DNA of 64,000 bases from Rostratula benghalensis (Eukaryota; Chordata; Aves; Charadriiformes; Rostratulidae). Below, one piece after another: positions 11,901 through 22,760 of this stretch (the first letter of the stretch is position 1; each line of letters opens with the position of its first letter). The notes under the pieces are model-generated. The model did not search any database and had not been told where the DNA came from. It saw only the letters and a list, made by a program, of their open reading frames with translations. Made by a program: the position numbers and the translations under genes. The stretch spans positions 1,220,396 to 1,284,395 of the forward strand of contig VXAI01000176.1 of the NCBI GenBank assembly GCA_013399305.1, written 5' to 3'.

Positions 11901-14900
11901 AGAGCTGGAATTGGTTTTCCTTGCCTGGGAAGTGCCTGGGAGGAGAAGCCATTGCAGAAGCTTGCCCTTTGAGGCTGATGCATGCTGACAGCTTGTTCAC
12001 TGGGACATTAAAATCATTGCCTCTGTCTGCGTAAAACACACAGTAAAGCGGATGATGGGAACACAGGTCAGGGGAGGATTGTTCTCTCCCCAGTGTGATG
12101 AGCAACAGCACTGAAAACTCTAAGCAGCAGAAAAAAGCTGATCCCAGAAGTGAAGGGGATGCTGACTAGATGTAAAGTGGGATCTCCCCCAACATGAAGG
12201 GGGCAAGCAGCTTGGAGGGGCAATGCAGGAGAAGCCATCTTGCTGAGGTTCCCTACGATAAGGTGTGCTGTAGGTCAGGGATTTTGCAATACAGGGGGAG
12301 AACATCCCCATCCCATCCCAATCTGCGAATCCCTCACTAGCCGTTACAGCATATTTGCCTATTTTCCCTAAGAGTTTGAGTTTTTCCTGGGGGGGTTGCA
12401 GCAAAGCAAGAAGACATCTCCAAGCTCTCCGTGCTCTTTGCAGACCTTGGACCTCACACAGGTGCCCTATGGTCCCAAACAGAGGGCCAAGCAAGATACC
12501 CAATGAATACAAAGAGCCAAATACTTTGAGCTGAGGGGAAGCTGAAGTCCAGCTTGGCTTGCTGAGTTTGCAGGAGAGGCAGGCTGGGTGTTAGAGCAGA
12601 CTTTTTTTTTCATTTGGGGAGGTGAAGATGGTTTAAGGGTCCCCCCAGTGCGGGCATGCTGAAAATCTGTTTTTGCCTGAGCAAGCTATGCTTTGAGGGA
12701 CCCTTAGAAATGGTTCCCAGCATGATCTGCTGGGTTGGGCTAGGCAGCAGGGCAGCTTGTGAGCTGGAGTGTTCTGGACATGCACCAAGGCAGTGCCAGG
12801 GATAACCCCCATGCCTAGGTGCCACTTTGGATGCCCACAGATGTTGACAAGAGCAGTGCTTATCAGCTTGCTCAACTGGAATAAAAGCAGGGGAGTTGTC
12901 ATAGCCCCATGGGACCAGTCACAGGACCTGCTCATATGTGGAAGTACTTGTTAGCTCACCTCTGAGTCTGGCCAAGAATGAGGAACCACACACAGTTCTC
13001 CTTCAGGGAACATTTGGCCACATCTGTGTGATTCCTTCTTACTCACTTAATAGTGCGGAATTTTGAGCCCCTTGGAATCAAGTGACTGAGTCCTCCAGTG
13101 TGCACAGATGGCATCAAGCTGAGGGAACTGCTGTCCTGTGTGGCGTCCATGCTGCTCGGGGTGCTTGGTGCCTCTCTGGGATGAGTTATGGATATTGAAA
13201 TGTCAAAGTTTACAAAAGTTGATTTTTGTGGGCGCTGGTCACACCAGTGCTTTGGAATTCATTGTATCCTCAGGTGCTTTCATCTGGGAGTAATATGTGT
13301 GATTTTGCTGGGATATGGGCACCTCTGCTGTTCTGCTCTTCACAAATATCTTCTTCAGCATCCTGGATGACCACTCATGAATATTGCTTATGGAATTTGC
13401 TAATGGAACCTAGCCCATGTGAGCTAGCAGGAAGGCTGGCCATGCAAGGGTGGAATCATGCTTTCTGCTGCCATGGATCAGGAGATAGAAAGCTTTTGGC
13501 GTGATAAGCTTGCTGGTGTCTTTCTCATGGCACTAATGTGTGTTTCACTGGAGAGAAACAACCAGGAAAAATAAAAATTGACTCTTCTACTTGTACTGCC
13601 AGGGCAAACACAAGGTGTAGGAGCTTTTGCTGTGCTGGAGAGAGGATTTGAGAGATGATGGTGAGCATGATAGTCTACCAGCAGACCAAAAAGTTGCTTG
13701 TCCATAAGCTTTGTGATGTCCCCTTTTGAGACAAATGTCGCCTGCCTTGTGTTGATCACTGATGAGCAATACCCCACTGTTGTGTAATGTGGGGACACAG
13801 GCAGCTACCACAGCTAGTGCCTTTTTGGCCATGGTGGTGCTGCTGGATGGCTTACACCTGGCAGAGGTCTTCTGGAGGTCGCTCCACAGAAGGTGTTGGA
13901 GTATGCTTAAAGCAGCCATTGTTGAGACATGATTTGCAGTCAGTGCTGTTTCTGCTTGGAAGAAGCTTTTGTATTGCTTGAGGTGCACTCATACTCATGC
14001 TGGAACTGAGGTTTGCTCCCAGCATGGCACTAGTCCTCTGGGAAATGCAGGCACCTGGAGGTGTCCTGAACTTTAATCACAGAGAACATGAGTTAGCGTT
14101 CTTAATAAACATGCAGCTTGACTGACCTGCTCCTGTGCAGGAAGACAGAAATAGCAGGTTTTGAGACTGGCTTACAAGAACAGTATTTGGCACTGACTGT
14201 GCTAAATATTTGGAGGGAAAAGCTATGCTGGAAACAAGAGTTTCTGTGCATGGGTTTGCACATAGTGCACGGTGCAAGACTAAGGGGTCGTGGTTGTGAT
14301 CTTACCATACATCATTTTAGTATAAGGGCAGAAGGGTTGTAACATAACAAGAAGCAGGGCTGCTGGGAGATGGACTAATATTTGATTAGACAAATTCTTT
14401 ATTGACGCATTTCCTGAATGCTGAGCCTTGTCTTAGGATAAACTCAAACCTATGACCTGAAAGAAAAATAAAAGTTTCTTTCCTTGTGAATTCAGAGGCT
14501 GCGTTGCTGTGGATCACTGCTCTGCATTTGTGTGGGCAGCAGGGAGGCAGGATATGCCTATGGGGCTGGGACAGGGGGGATTGCCCTGGCACTGTGGAGC
14601 AGGACATGGAGTTTCATTGCCACCCCTTGTCCTTCCAGCATCCTGAATCCTTGTCTGAGCTCCCCCCCCTTTCACGCATATTTTGATGAAGCTTGTGCCA
14701 TAGTCAGGGTTTTTCATTTTTGTTCTCAATACTGGAATCAGTGAGCAGAAGTTTGTGCTAATCAGCATAAAAATATTAGCATGGGTTCCTCTGCTCAGGA
14801 CTGTTTTACTTCTGTGCTTCCACATCCCCTGGGTTGCCCTTGGCCATGGTGGTGGTGCCAAGAGGATGCTCCTGCAAAATCTTGGGTCAGGGGACTGGTC

Positions 14901-14950
14901 AGGGGCTCATTGGGCACCCCAGGATGCTGAGATGTTGTGCTGCCTTTCAG

Positions 14951-15032
14951 GTCCTCCCCTGCTGCCTCCTCTGCTGACCCCCAGTCCTCTGCCCTACGGC
15001 CTCCCTGATCTGCCCCTGCTGCTCCTCCAACG
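14951..15032 (+). other. Candidate non-coding/alternative exon
   Basis: An 82-nt pyrimidine-rich interval lies between an acceptor (CTTTCAG ending at 14950) and a consensus donor GTGAGT at 15033. One frame is open across the interval, but it hits a stop if joined to the next candidate exon at 16134. Coding use is therefore unlikely, and a 5' untranslated or non-coding exon would be the reading. Support comes from splice signals alone. Confidence 0.2.
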
Positions 15033-15213
15033 GTGAGTCGCCGTTTAGGTTTTCCATCCTTTGCATTTTTTTTTGGCAATTTGTTTGAGACCTGTCCTGC
15101 TTGCTGGTGACATAAGCCAGGGATGCAGTCACTACCTTGGAGGACATGGCTGCTTTTCAGAGAGACATGGAAGATATTGTGAGGGAACAAAAAAATTAAT
15201 TCTGAGGATAGTT

Positions 15214-15375
15214 GATCATTGAGAGAGGTTGTGCAGTCTCCACCCTGGAAGGTTTTAAAGCCTCAAAGGGATAAAGCCCTGAGCAACCTAATCTGATCTT
15301 AGTGGTGACACTGCTGTGAGCAGCTGGTGGGACTGAAGACTGACCTTGGGGGTCCCATGAGCTCCCCTCCCACCA
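15214..15375 (+). mobile_element. Degenerate CR1 LINE 3' fragment
   Basis: The segment follows the well-known CR1 3' region. It has the GAGAGGTTGTGCAGTCTCC block, then GGATAAAGCCCTGAGCAACC, then a diverged version of the final part. The terminal octamer tail is no longer clear. No open reading frame remains, and substitutions throughout point to an old insertion. Confidence 0.8.
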
Positions 15376-16133
15376 ACAGGTTCCTTTCCATGGCAAAGGC
15401 ATCAGCCCCTCATGTCTACGTTGCTGGGAATGTGTGGTGGCTGCTGAGTCACTGGGAAGAGGAGGGTTTCCCCTTATAGCACAGAAACTGCCCCAGTACA
15501 TCAAGAGCAGCACCACGTTGGAGTGACAACTGGGGCCTGCACCTTGCCTGAAGAGTATTCTGGGTGATGGAAAGGTTTTTTCTGCCCTCTGGCACTCAGC
15601 TTATTAACTGCTCAGGCTGCTCAATTGATTTTATTGACAGGTAGTGCACGCCCCAGTTAACTTATTGGGAAAAAATGAAACAATAAAAATAACCCCACAC
15701 CCATGTCATGGAAACATGCTGTATTATTTCCGTTGCTGTGGTGGTGTTAATTTCTGGATGAAGGAGACCCCTGGTTTGCTCTCCCTCTGTGGGGGCAGTT
15801 CCCTCTAGCTGGACTGCTGGGCTGTGGTCACCTGGGAGTTCGTGCTGAGGTTGTGTCCTGGGGACTCCCTCCTCCGTAGACTGGCTCTTCAGATGACTTC
15901 TCTTGATCAGTAGATACTGGGGCAGGACCTGACCAAACCTGCTCTGGATGTAGAGAAAAGTATAGATAGGGCTTTGCTCCCTATCTCATGAACAACCTGG
16001 AGGTGATGTTCTGAATTGTTTTGTCCCTCCCAACCCAAACCATGTTTTTATTTCTCTTTGAAATTCACTTTTCCTGGATGGCAAGCAGCCGTCAAGTGTC
16101 TGTGCCTAACCTCTGCCGTGTCCTGGTCTGCAG

Positions 16134-16237
16134 GCTCGTGCTGCGGACACGGTTTCCGCCCTGTGCTCAGCATGCCCTTTTCTGGTGCAACGGGACCCTC
16201 TGAGGAATTGATCTGGAGCTCAAGGCCAGCCTGCAGG
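16134..16237 (+). other. Candidate alternative 5' exon of PCBP3 with in-phase ATG
   Basis: The acceptor is textbook: a CCTAAC branch-like motif about 24 bases before CTGCAG ending at 16133. Two overlapping GTAAGG donors begin at 16238 and 16243. Using the first, an ATG at 16172 opens 22 codons that end exactly at the exon edge, in phase 0. It would join the first conserved PCBP3 exon (35718, beginning GAG GAA ATG) without a stop, adding 24 residues before the conserved methionine. Using the second donor would shift the frame and leave only an upstream ORF. Mammalian PCBP3 is known to have a longer isoform with an N-terminal extension, but the residues here do not visibly match what I recall of it. 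The link rests on splice signals and phase only. Confidence 0.3.
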
Positions 16238-16619
16238 GTAAGGTAAGGGGAGCTCAGTCACTTTACAGAGCCTGGGGTGGGGGGGTCATCTTTGCAGCTG
16301 CCCCACAGTGTCTCTGAGGCTTCCTCCTGCAGGGAGGATACGGTTGGGCTCTGCAGCCAGAGGTACTGCGGCACCACAGGCACCCAGCTCCGCCTGGGGG
16401 TCAATGCTGCAGTGTGGGCAAAAAAAGGGAAGAGGTTTTGCTCCCTGCATGATGCAATCATACTGACAGGGCTTCTATGAGAGGCATGTTTTGCTGCTGG
16501 GGCCTCTTTCTGCAAAGGGGTTGGCGTGATCCTGCATCCGTGTGCATCTCCTGTCCTGCTGCCTCTGCGCGCCTTGCACTTGGCCACCTGCTTTCTACTG
16601 CATTGCCTACACGGGTCCA

Positions 16620-19600
16620 TTAAAACCAGCTAAAGAGCAGAGCTTGGAAGTGCATAGACAGGGTCATTTTCATCAGCCACTCTACTTGTGTTACTAAAAT
16701 AGATCTGCTTTGGCCTGAGGCCATTTTGTTGTCCCGGGCATTGACTGTCGCAAATGGATGGTGGGGCAACATTTTCCATTAGTGAAGAGAAAGACATGCA
16801 TCTCTGAGAGAGAAGATAGCTCCATAAGGCAGAAATGTTGTAGCGACCGACAAACTCACCTCTCTTCTCTCTTTCCTTTTAAAATTGTCACTAGTCTTTG
16901 TTTTCTGCACCTAAAACCCTGAGAGAGACCAGCCAGAGCAACATCCTATACCTGCGAGAAGATGGTGCATTTTGGATAAGGGGATGGAGGGTTTCTCAGA
17001 GGAGCTGCAGGTGACCCAGTAAAGAGCACAAAGAGTAGAACTTGCTCAAAAACCAGTGAGGAGGCTTGTCCAAGGTCACTGGTGATATGGCAGGTACCGG
17101 TTGTGTTTTGTCTTGAGCATGCATCATCTGAGCGTGATTCTTCTTGACCACGTGTCTGCTGTCACTGTCTGTGCCTCCTGCGTGCTACAGACAGCCTTTT
17201 TGAAGGAATGGAGGGCAGCTTTGGCTTTTCTGCTTGTAGCTTGGAGGTCACACACTGAAGGAAGAATTCAGTTGAGAGCTCACGCCAGGAGGGCTCTGCC
17301 TTTTACCCACTTAATGGGCATTCCCCTGATCACAGCAGGTCTTGGGGAAGAGCTCTCAACAGCCAACTCTAGGAAAACTTGGCCACAGCCTTGCTGGAGG
17401 AACTGAGCAGCCTGGGACCCAGTCCCCAGACCGTCCTCCCACAGGTGATCATAACTTTCTGGCTTTAGTGAAGACACTTTTCTGCAATAAGTGGTTATTA
17501 AAGCACCATTTGGATGAACATCGTAACATCTTGCAGCTCCCACCTCCCTCCAGGAAGGTCTCTGACCTAATTTTACTGCCTTCTCATGCTCTCCGTCCAA
17601 TGTCCCATCCCTTCTCCCAGGCCTGTGCTCTGGCCCCTCTCCCACATCTGCAGGCAGGAGAGGAGCCTGGTGCCCAGCTCTCCAAGCCAACAGCTTCTGG
17701 CTCAAAATGCAAAGCAAGGTGTGGTTTTCATTTTAAATGCTAAGTCCCCTTCAAGTCTGTGTCCTAGGCATGTGGTAAGAAGGAATTTCATCCTGTAAAT
17801 TCACAGCTGATCCTGTGTGTGTAGTACCATGACTATTTTATAGCAAAACTATAGGTGAAAGTGACACCTGGAAGAGGACTCTGTTTTTGGAGACCACACG
17901 GCACTGGAAAACTGCTGCTGCTCCATCATGCATCTAAGCAATATGATGAGTGGTCACTGCTGATGCTGGAATCTGGAGTAGCTGTGAGGTGAGGCAAGCA
18001 AGGTGCTCAAGTGGGAATGGTCCATGCTGGCAAGGGGAAAAGCTGGCCACAGTGTAACACAAGGCTGCAAGGTGGTGAAAGGGACATGCCCAGCAGTGGC
18101 AAATGATTTCCCAGTTTGACCTTTCTGCTTAATCTGAACTTGAAGGTGAATGAGTAAAGCCGGCGGCATCAATCTGGGAAGCAGCTGATGAGCACTGTGC
18201 CCTGCGGAGAGCTCAGCCCCCAGTGTCGGGTCCCTTTCTCGCTATTTTTTTTCCTGCCTCCCCTTCACGCCTTTCCAAAATGATCAGTCAGAACAGGGCC
18301 TGGCATGGCACCCTGTGCCATCGACCTCGCTGGGGGAGGGACGCCACTTAGGCATGTGCAGAAAGCTGCCCTGCTGTCTGATGGGCTTCTCCCAGCTGCA
18401 GCCACCCCTCCACCATCAGTGGGCCTGGATGCTGCCTGCTGTCAGTTCAGGGATGTGGAGAGGCACAGGCTAAAGGCAGAGGCATTGGCACTGCTAAAAT
18501 CCATGCTGGGTGCCAGGAGGCCCGTTTCTCATGGGTAATGAAGCTTTTTGCCAAACCACATGCCAGTTCCCCTGTCTCAAGGGGTCTGACATCTTAACAA
18601 GCAGTCATGTGTTGATGGTGTTTAATTTGGACTCAACTTGCAGAGCAAAATGTAACTTGAAGCATCTCCACTGGCTCATAAGGCTTTAGATAAAATGCCA
18701 TACAAACTGGAAAACTGTATTTCTTTGACCCATTGGGAAGTAAAACCTGAGAATAGATTAGAAATCTAGAACCTGGCTTGGCTAATACACAGAAAGCTCT
18801 TTTGGGGGGCTTTTTTTGAGGCTGAAAGATGATTCACCTTCCCGCAACATCTTCCGTGCTTTAGCCACAGATTTTCTGCAGCTGAAAATAACAAACCATT
18901 TTAATCTAAGTATTGCTTGTTCTGATCTTTTAATCCAGCTTGCTTTCTATCAACAGAACAGCCTAAAATTATTTATCTGCCTGCCTCTCTATTATATAAT
19001 TATTCAGAAGATTACTTGGGAGCCAGATTTAGCTGGCCAACACTGAGGAAGGATGAGGGATCTGAGAATGGGAAGCTGTGGGGCTGGTAGGTGGGAAGCC
19101 TTCTTCTCCTGTTCTGTACATTGACCATCGCAAAATGTGGGATGGGAAAGCTGCAAGCTGAATGCATTTGGCTATGTCTGTAGTTTGCATTTGTGTATGG
19201 CAAGTTTCTCTCTCAGCTTGTATTTGTTGTAATAAAATTCCTCATTGTCTGGCTGGTGGCTGGAAAAACAGCCCTCTGAGACAGAGAGGATTTCAGGTGA
19301 AACCTTGCGCTTCTCTACATGGTTTGGGGCATTTTGTGGCTGCACTTGTCTTTCATAACAGCATGGTGAGACAGTCTGGCTTCAGAAGGACCTGGAAATA
19401 GTAACTATGCTCCTGATGCCTCCTGTCCCCATGCAGAGTTGTGTGCTGGGGGAGAGCTGTGATGGAGAACCACGAGCCAGGCTGAGTGCCAGGTCAGGAT
19501 GGTCGGTTGGTAATGCCAAGAAGGCATGGAGGTGGCCAGAGCTGTGCTTTCTTACCAAAGCCCAAGCTCAGCTGGGTCTTCAAGGAGCCTTGGGTGTTAC

Positions 19601-21040
19601 CTTTAGATAAGAAGAGCTTGAGCCCTTGGATGAGAGGATGGCTGGGGACAGCTGCTCTGCAGAAGTAATGTCAGTGACATTCAAGGGCAGATGCCAGACA
19701 GAGATTCACCTGAAGCTTTCCAATGGCAAGGGTGATGAACAGTCATATCACTGGCATGACAAGATGGCACGGCCAAGGAATTTGCCAGGTGGAGACTCAG
19801 GTTGCTAGAAAAATGCAGCTTCTGACTGGCATGACCTATAGAGTTTGGTGGGAAAAACAAGAGGATGTCTTTGGCTCCAAAAATTCTTTTTCCATTCCTT
19901 CGACTGAGTGTTCTGACACTGATGGGCTAGTATCTGCAGTTACCAAGGGAAGGCCAGGAGCTGCTTAATCCATGGACTATGGCTGCCTGGGATTGGGTGG
20001 CTCAGAACTGCTGTCCCCTGGGGCAAGGAGGGACATCAGTCAGATGCTGGAAGCTGTGGCTTGTCATGCCTTGCTCCACAGGGCTTTGAGGACCCTTCTG
20101 GGGAAGAACACCCCCAGAATTGTGCTGCATTTTAGATTTGGTGAGTGTCTGTGGGGGGACACTTTGAAATGCCCTTTGAGCCTGGCATGGCCATGCAGTA
20201 GTGGGAGCAGGCAATGCCCACCCGGAGCATGCCACACTCCCTCCATTGCAGTTCTTCCAAGAAAGCTGACCCTCTGCCTCGAAAGCAGGACACTTGTCAT
20301 CTCTTGGAGCAGTTGGTTGGTGCAACCACCAAGCATGAGCAGGGAGGGCAGGAGAGGATGGCATCAACCAGGAGGCAGAGGGTGGGTCAGGAGCAATACA
20401 GGGGCATGAGATAATATTTTTTTAGTAATGGAGTGGCGTGGAATGTGGAGTTTAGTAGTGGAGTGGAATGTGGTCACACATTCTTTTCCTCCAAGACTCG
20501 GAAAGCCAGCTGAGCCAGAGCTCTGCTGTCATGGCTTCATCCTGGTCCATCCCCCTGCTGCTACCTACCTCTGAGATGGATGGTTTAGTGCAGCCTGTCA
20601 CTAGCAGTCAAATGTGTGTAGCTGTATGCCCTCCTCTCCCTCCCAGAGGCTCCGTCCTCAGAGCGGGTGGGCAGGCACCCCTCTGCCAGCATCCTGGTAA
20701 AGCATCTCCAAATTTTCCTGTGCACACAGACAGTGCCCTGGCGCTTGTCTCATACCCGAGCTCCTTTCTCCTTCATGTTGAAAGCATTGGCTGCTTTGCC
20801 CTCATTGCCTTGAGGCAACCTGATTTGCTCACTGGCCTTTAAAAAAAAAAAAAAAAATCAAACCCCACTGAAATAACAAGAACATGAGCAGTGGGTGCAT
20901 CCCCCTTTCCAGCAAACAGAGGGATTTGGGAGAAAATGGGTCATGTGCTCTTCATCCTGTGCCACGTGGTGGCTCTCCCAGGGCCAATGAGGTTTGGAGC
21001 CCTCTGCGCTGTATAGGAAAAATCACTGGGATTTTTTTCC
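16620..21040. other. Intronic sequence without recognised gene
   Basis: No recognisable exon or transposon was seen. The part at about 18590-19030 is AT-rich with little CpG and several TAAT/ATTA cores, and looks different from its GC-richer neighbours. It could be a conserved non-coding element, which only a cross-species alignment can decide. An A homopolymer lies at 20841-20857. Confidence 0.35.
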
Positions 21041-21048
21041 CCCATAGC

Positions 21049-21139
21049 ATTTTTCATCCTTTCCAAACGTGAAAAGGCTGCCCATCTGTCCGGACCCCTC
21101 CTCACGCCAAATCGGCACTAAAGCGGCTCTTTGGGGAAG
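21049..21139 (+). other. Candidate 5' untranslated exon
   Basis: A very strong polypyrimidine tract ending in CCCCCATAG at 21048 precedes a 91-nt interval that ends at the donor AAG before GTAAGA (21140). The interval holds five CpGs although the surroundings are CpG-poor. In the frame that would enter PCBP3 there is a stop codon and no later ATG, so it could only serve as untranslated leader. It would fit a multi-exon PCBP3 5' UTR, but an intronic pseudo-exon remains possible. Confidence 0.3.
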
Positions 21140-21359
21140 GTAAGAAGTTTTAAAAGATTGTGTTGGTGGAAGACCACCTGCCATGTACAACTTTTCCTAT
21201 GGATGAAAATCAGGGAAGAATTATGAAATGAGTCAGGTCTGGGACTCCAGTATTGGTTAAAAGAGGTTTGAATGCTTAAGAGCCATCTTAAGTGAATTCT
21301 CTATAGAGGAAATGTAAGTGTGTTGGCGGGAGGTGGGGTTATGGAGACATAGGTGCATG

Positions 21360-22760
21360 AGCACGGGGATTAGCTTAAGTTAACAGCTGCTCCTCAAGTC
21401 TATCCTATAAAATATTTGCAAAAATATTTTTGCAAAATTATTTTGCCAAATACTGTTGTAAAATTGTTTAGCAAGATTGTTGGTCTCCATTACAGTGTGT
21501 GCTTTATTTTACTAAAATTCAATTTTACCTGCGTCTTGGGGCTAATGTTAAAGATCATATCCCTTGGCAGGGAAATGTCCATCTCGGCATTAACCAGAAT
21601 ATTCAGCCATTCCTAATCTGGGTGATTTACAGTGCAGGCTTTGAACAGTGTTGATTATCTATACACTTGAGGTGGGAATAGCACAGAATAAATTGCCTTA
21701 AAGAACGTGATATTAAAGTAACGTAGATGTGAATCACGTCTGGGTTTGGCGACATAATAAAACCCCCAACCCTTTTTGATTTATTTTTTACACTTTTGGG
21801 TCTATTTCCTTTTTTTTTTTTTTTTGGTTTTTTTTGTTTCTATGCGCTGCAGAAATTTGGAGAGAGGAACGCCTTTAATTATGAAGCTCAGGTTGTTTTA
21901 TTTTCAGTCTGCTTTCAGGTACCCAGGATGGCTAAATTCTTTCCGATACTGTTGCATTTCTGTTGCGTTTTCTTTGGTTGCACTATTGTTTTGTAAGCAG
22001 CAAGGGGAAATTTTAGTTGCAAAAGTTATGGAGGACTTAAATGCTGTTGAAATTAATGCCAAAATATCATCTCCTTAATATACTGGGAAAATTTTCACGG
22101 ATGTATTTTTCTTGTAATCTGAGTTTTCTGGTATGATGTAATTTTAATGTGAACCATATAAGAAAATCTTGCTGTGTTATTTGGAAGCCATGTCCGACTT
22201 AAAAATAAATCAGAAACAGTGGATCAAGGGCGATGTGTTTAAGTTTCTATAAAATGATTGACCTTTGTTTTGACAGATGCAAAGACAGATGCTCGCCTGC
22301 ATTTTGATACAGAAACCAAACCCTGAAAAACAACAGTTTTTCCTGAAACCTGGGGGTTTGATTTTAATATAGAATTCCAAAATAATTCAATAATAGTTCT
22401 TAAGAACTTAGTCTCAGAGTTTCCCCCTCTTTTATGGATTAATTTGTAGAAACATATTTAGTATTCTTGGAGATAAAAGCAAATTTGAAATTATTTCTTC
22501 CCAAGGAATAATGGTGAAAAGATACTCTTTTAATCTTGCTGAATTAAGAGGAGATTTCTTTCTGAAGAAAACCGATCATTTTGGGGTGGGGGGAAAAAAG
22601 GCTACTGATGAAGAACAAGGAAAAAAACCCACCTAAGTGGTTTCAATGTTATTTTAATGTTAATACTGCAATACGTGCAAATTCTGCCTTAAGAAAAGTG
22701 GTGGAATTTTAGTGAAAGGATCAGAAAATACGAATGCTGTTAGAATTGGTGGCATGGGTT
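21360..22760. other. AT-rich CpG-poor block, possible conserved non-coding element
   Basis: This is about 1.4 kb of AT-rich sequence in a GC-richer intron, with many TAAT/ATTA cores and a long T run at 21806-21840. No coding exon is visible. Such blocks in introns of developmental and neural RNA-binding genes often turn out to be enhancers, but here this is composition-based guesswork. Confidence 0.25.

Larger units (their letters stand above)
4300..15200. other. Probable long 5' intron of PCBP3, no recognised gene
   Basis: No conserved coding exon, RNA gene or transposon was recognised on either strand. Short low-complexity tracts are present: an 11-base C run at 11767-11777 and a GT run at 11875-11900. 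The only structured candidates are possible alternative exons at 8071-8162 and 14951-15032, listed separately. The direction of the flanking island and of PCBP3 suggests intronic sequence, but a separate non-coding gene cannot be excluded. Confidence 0.45.
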
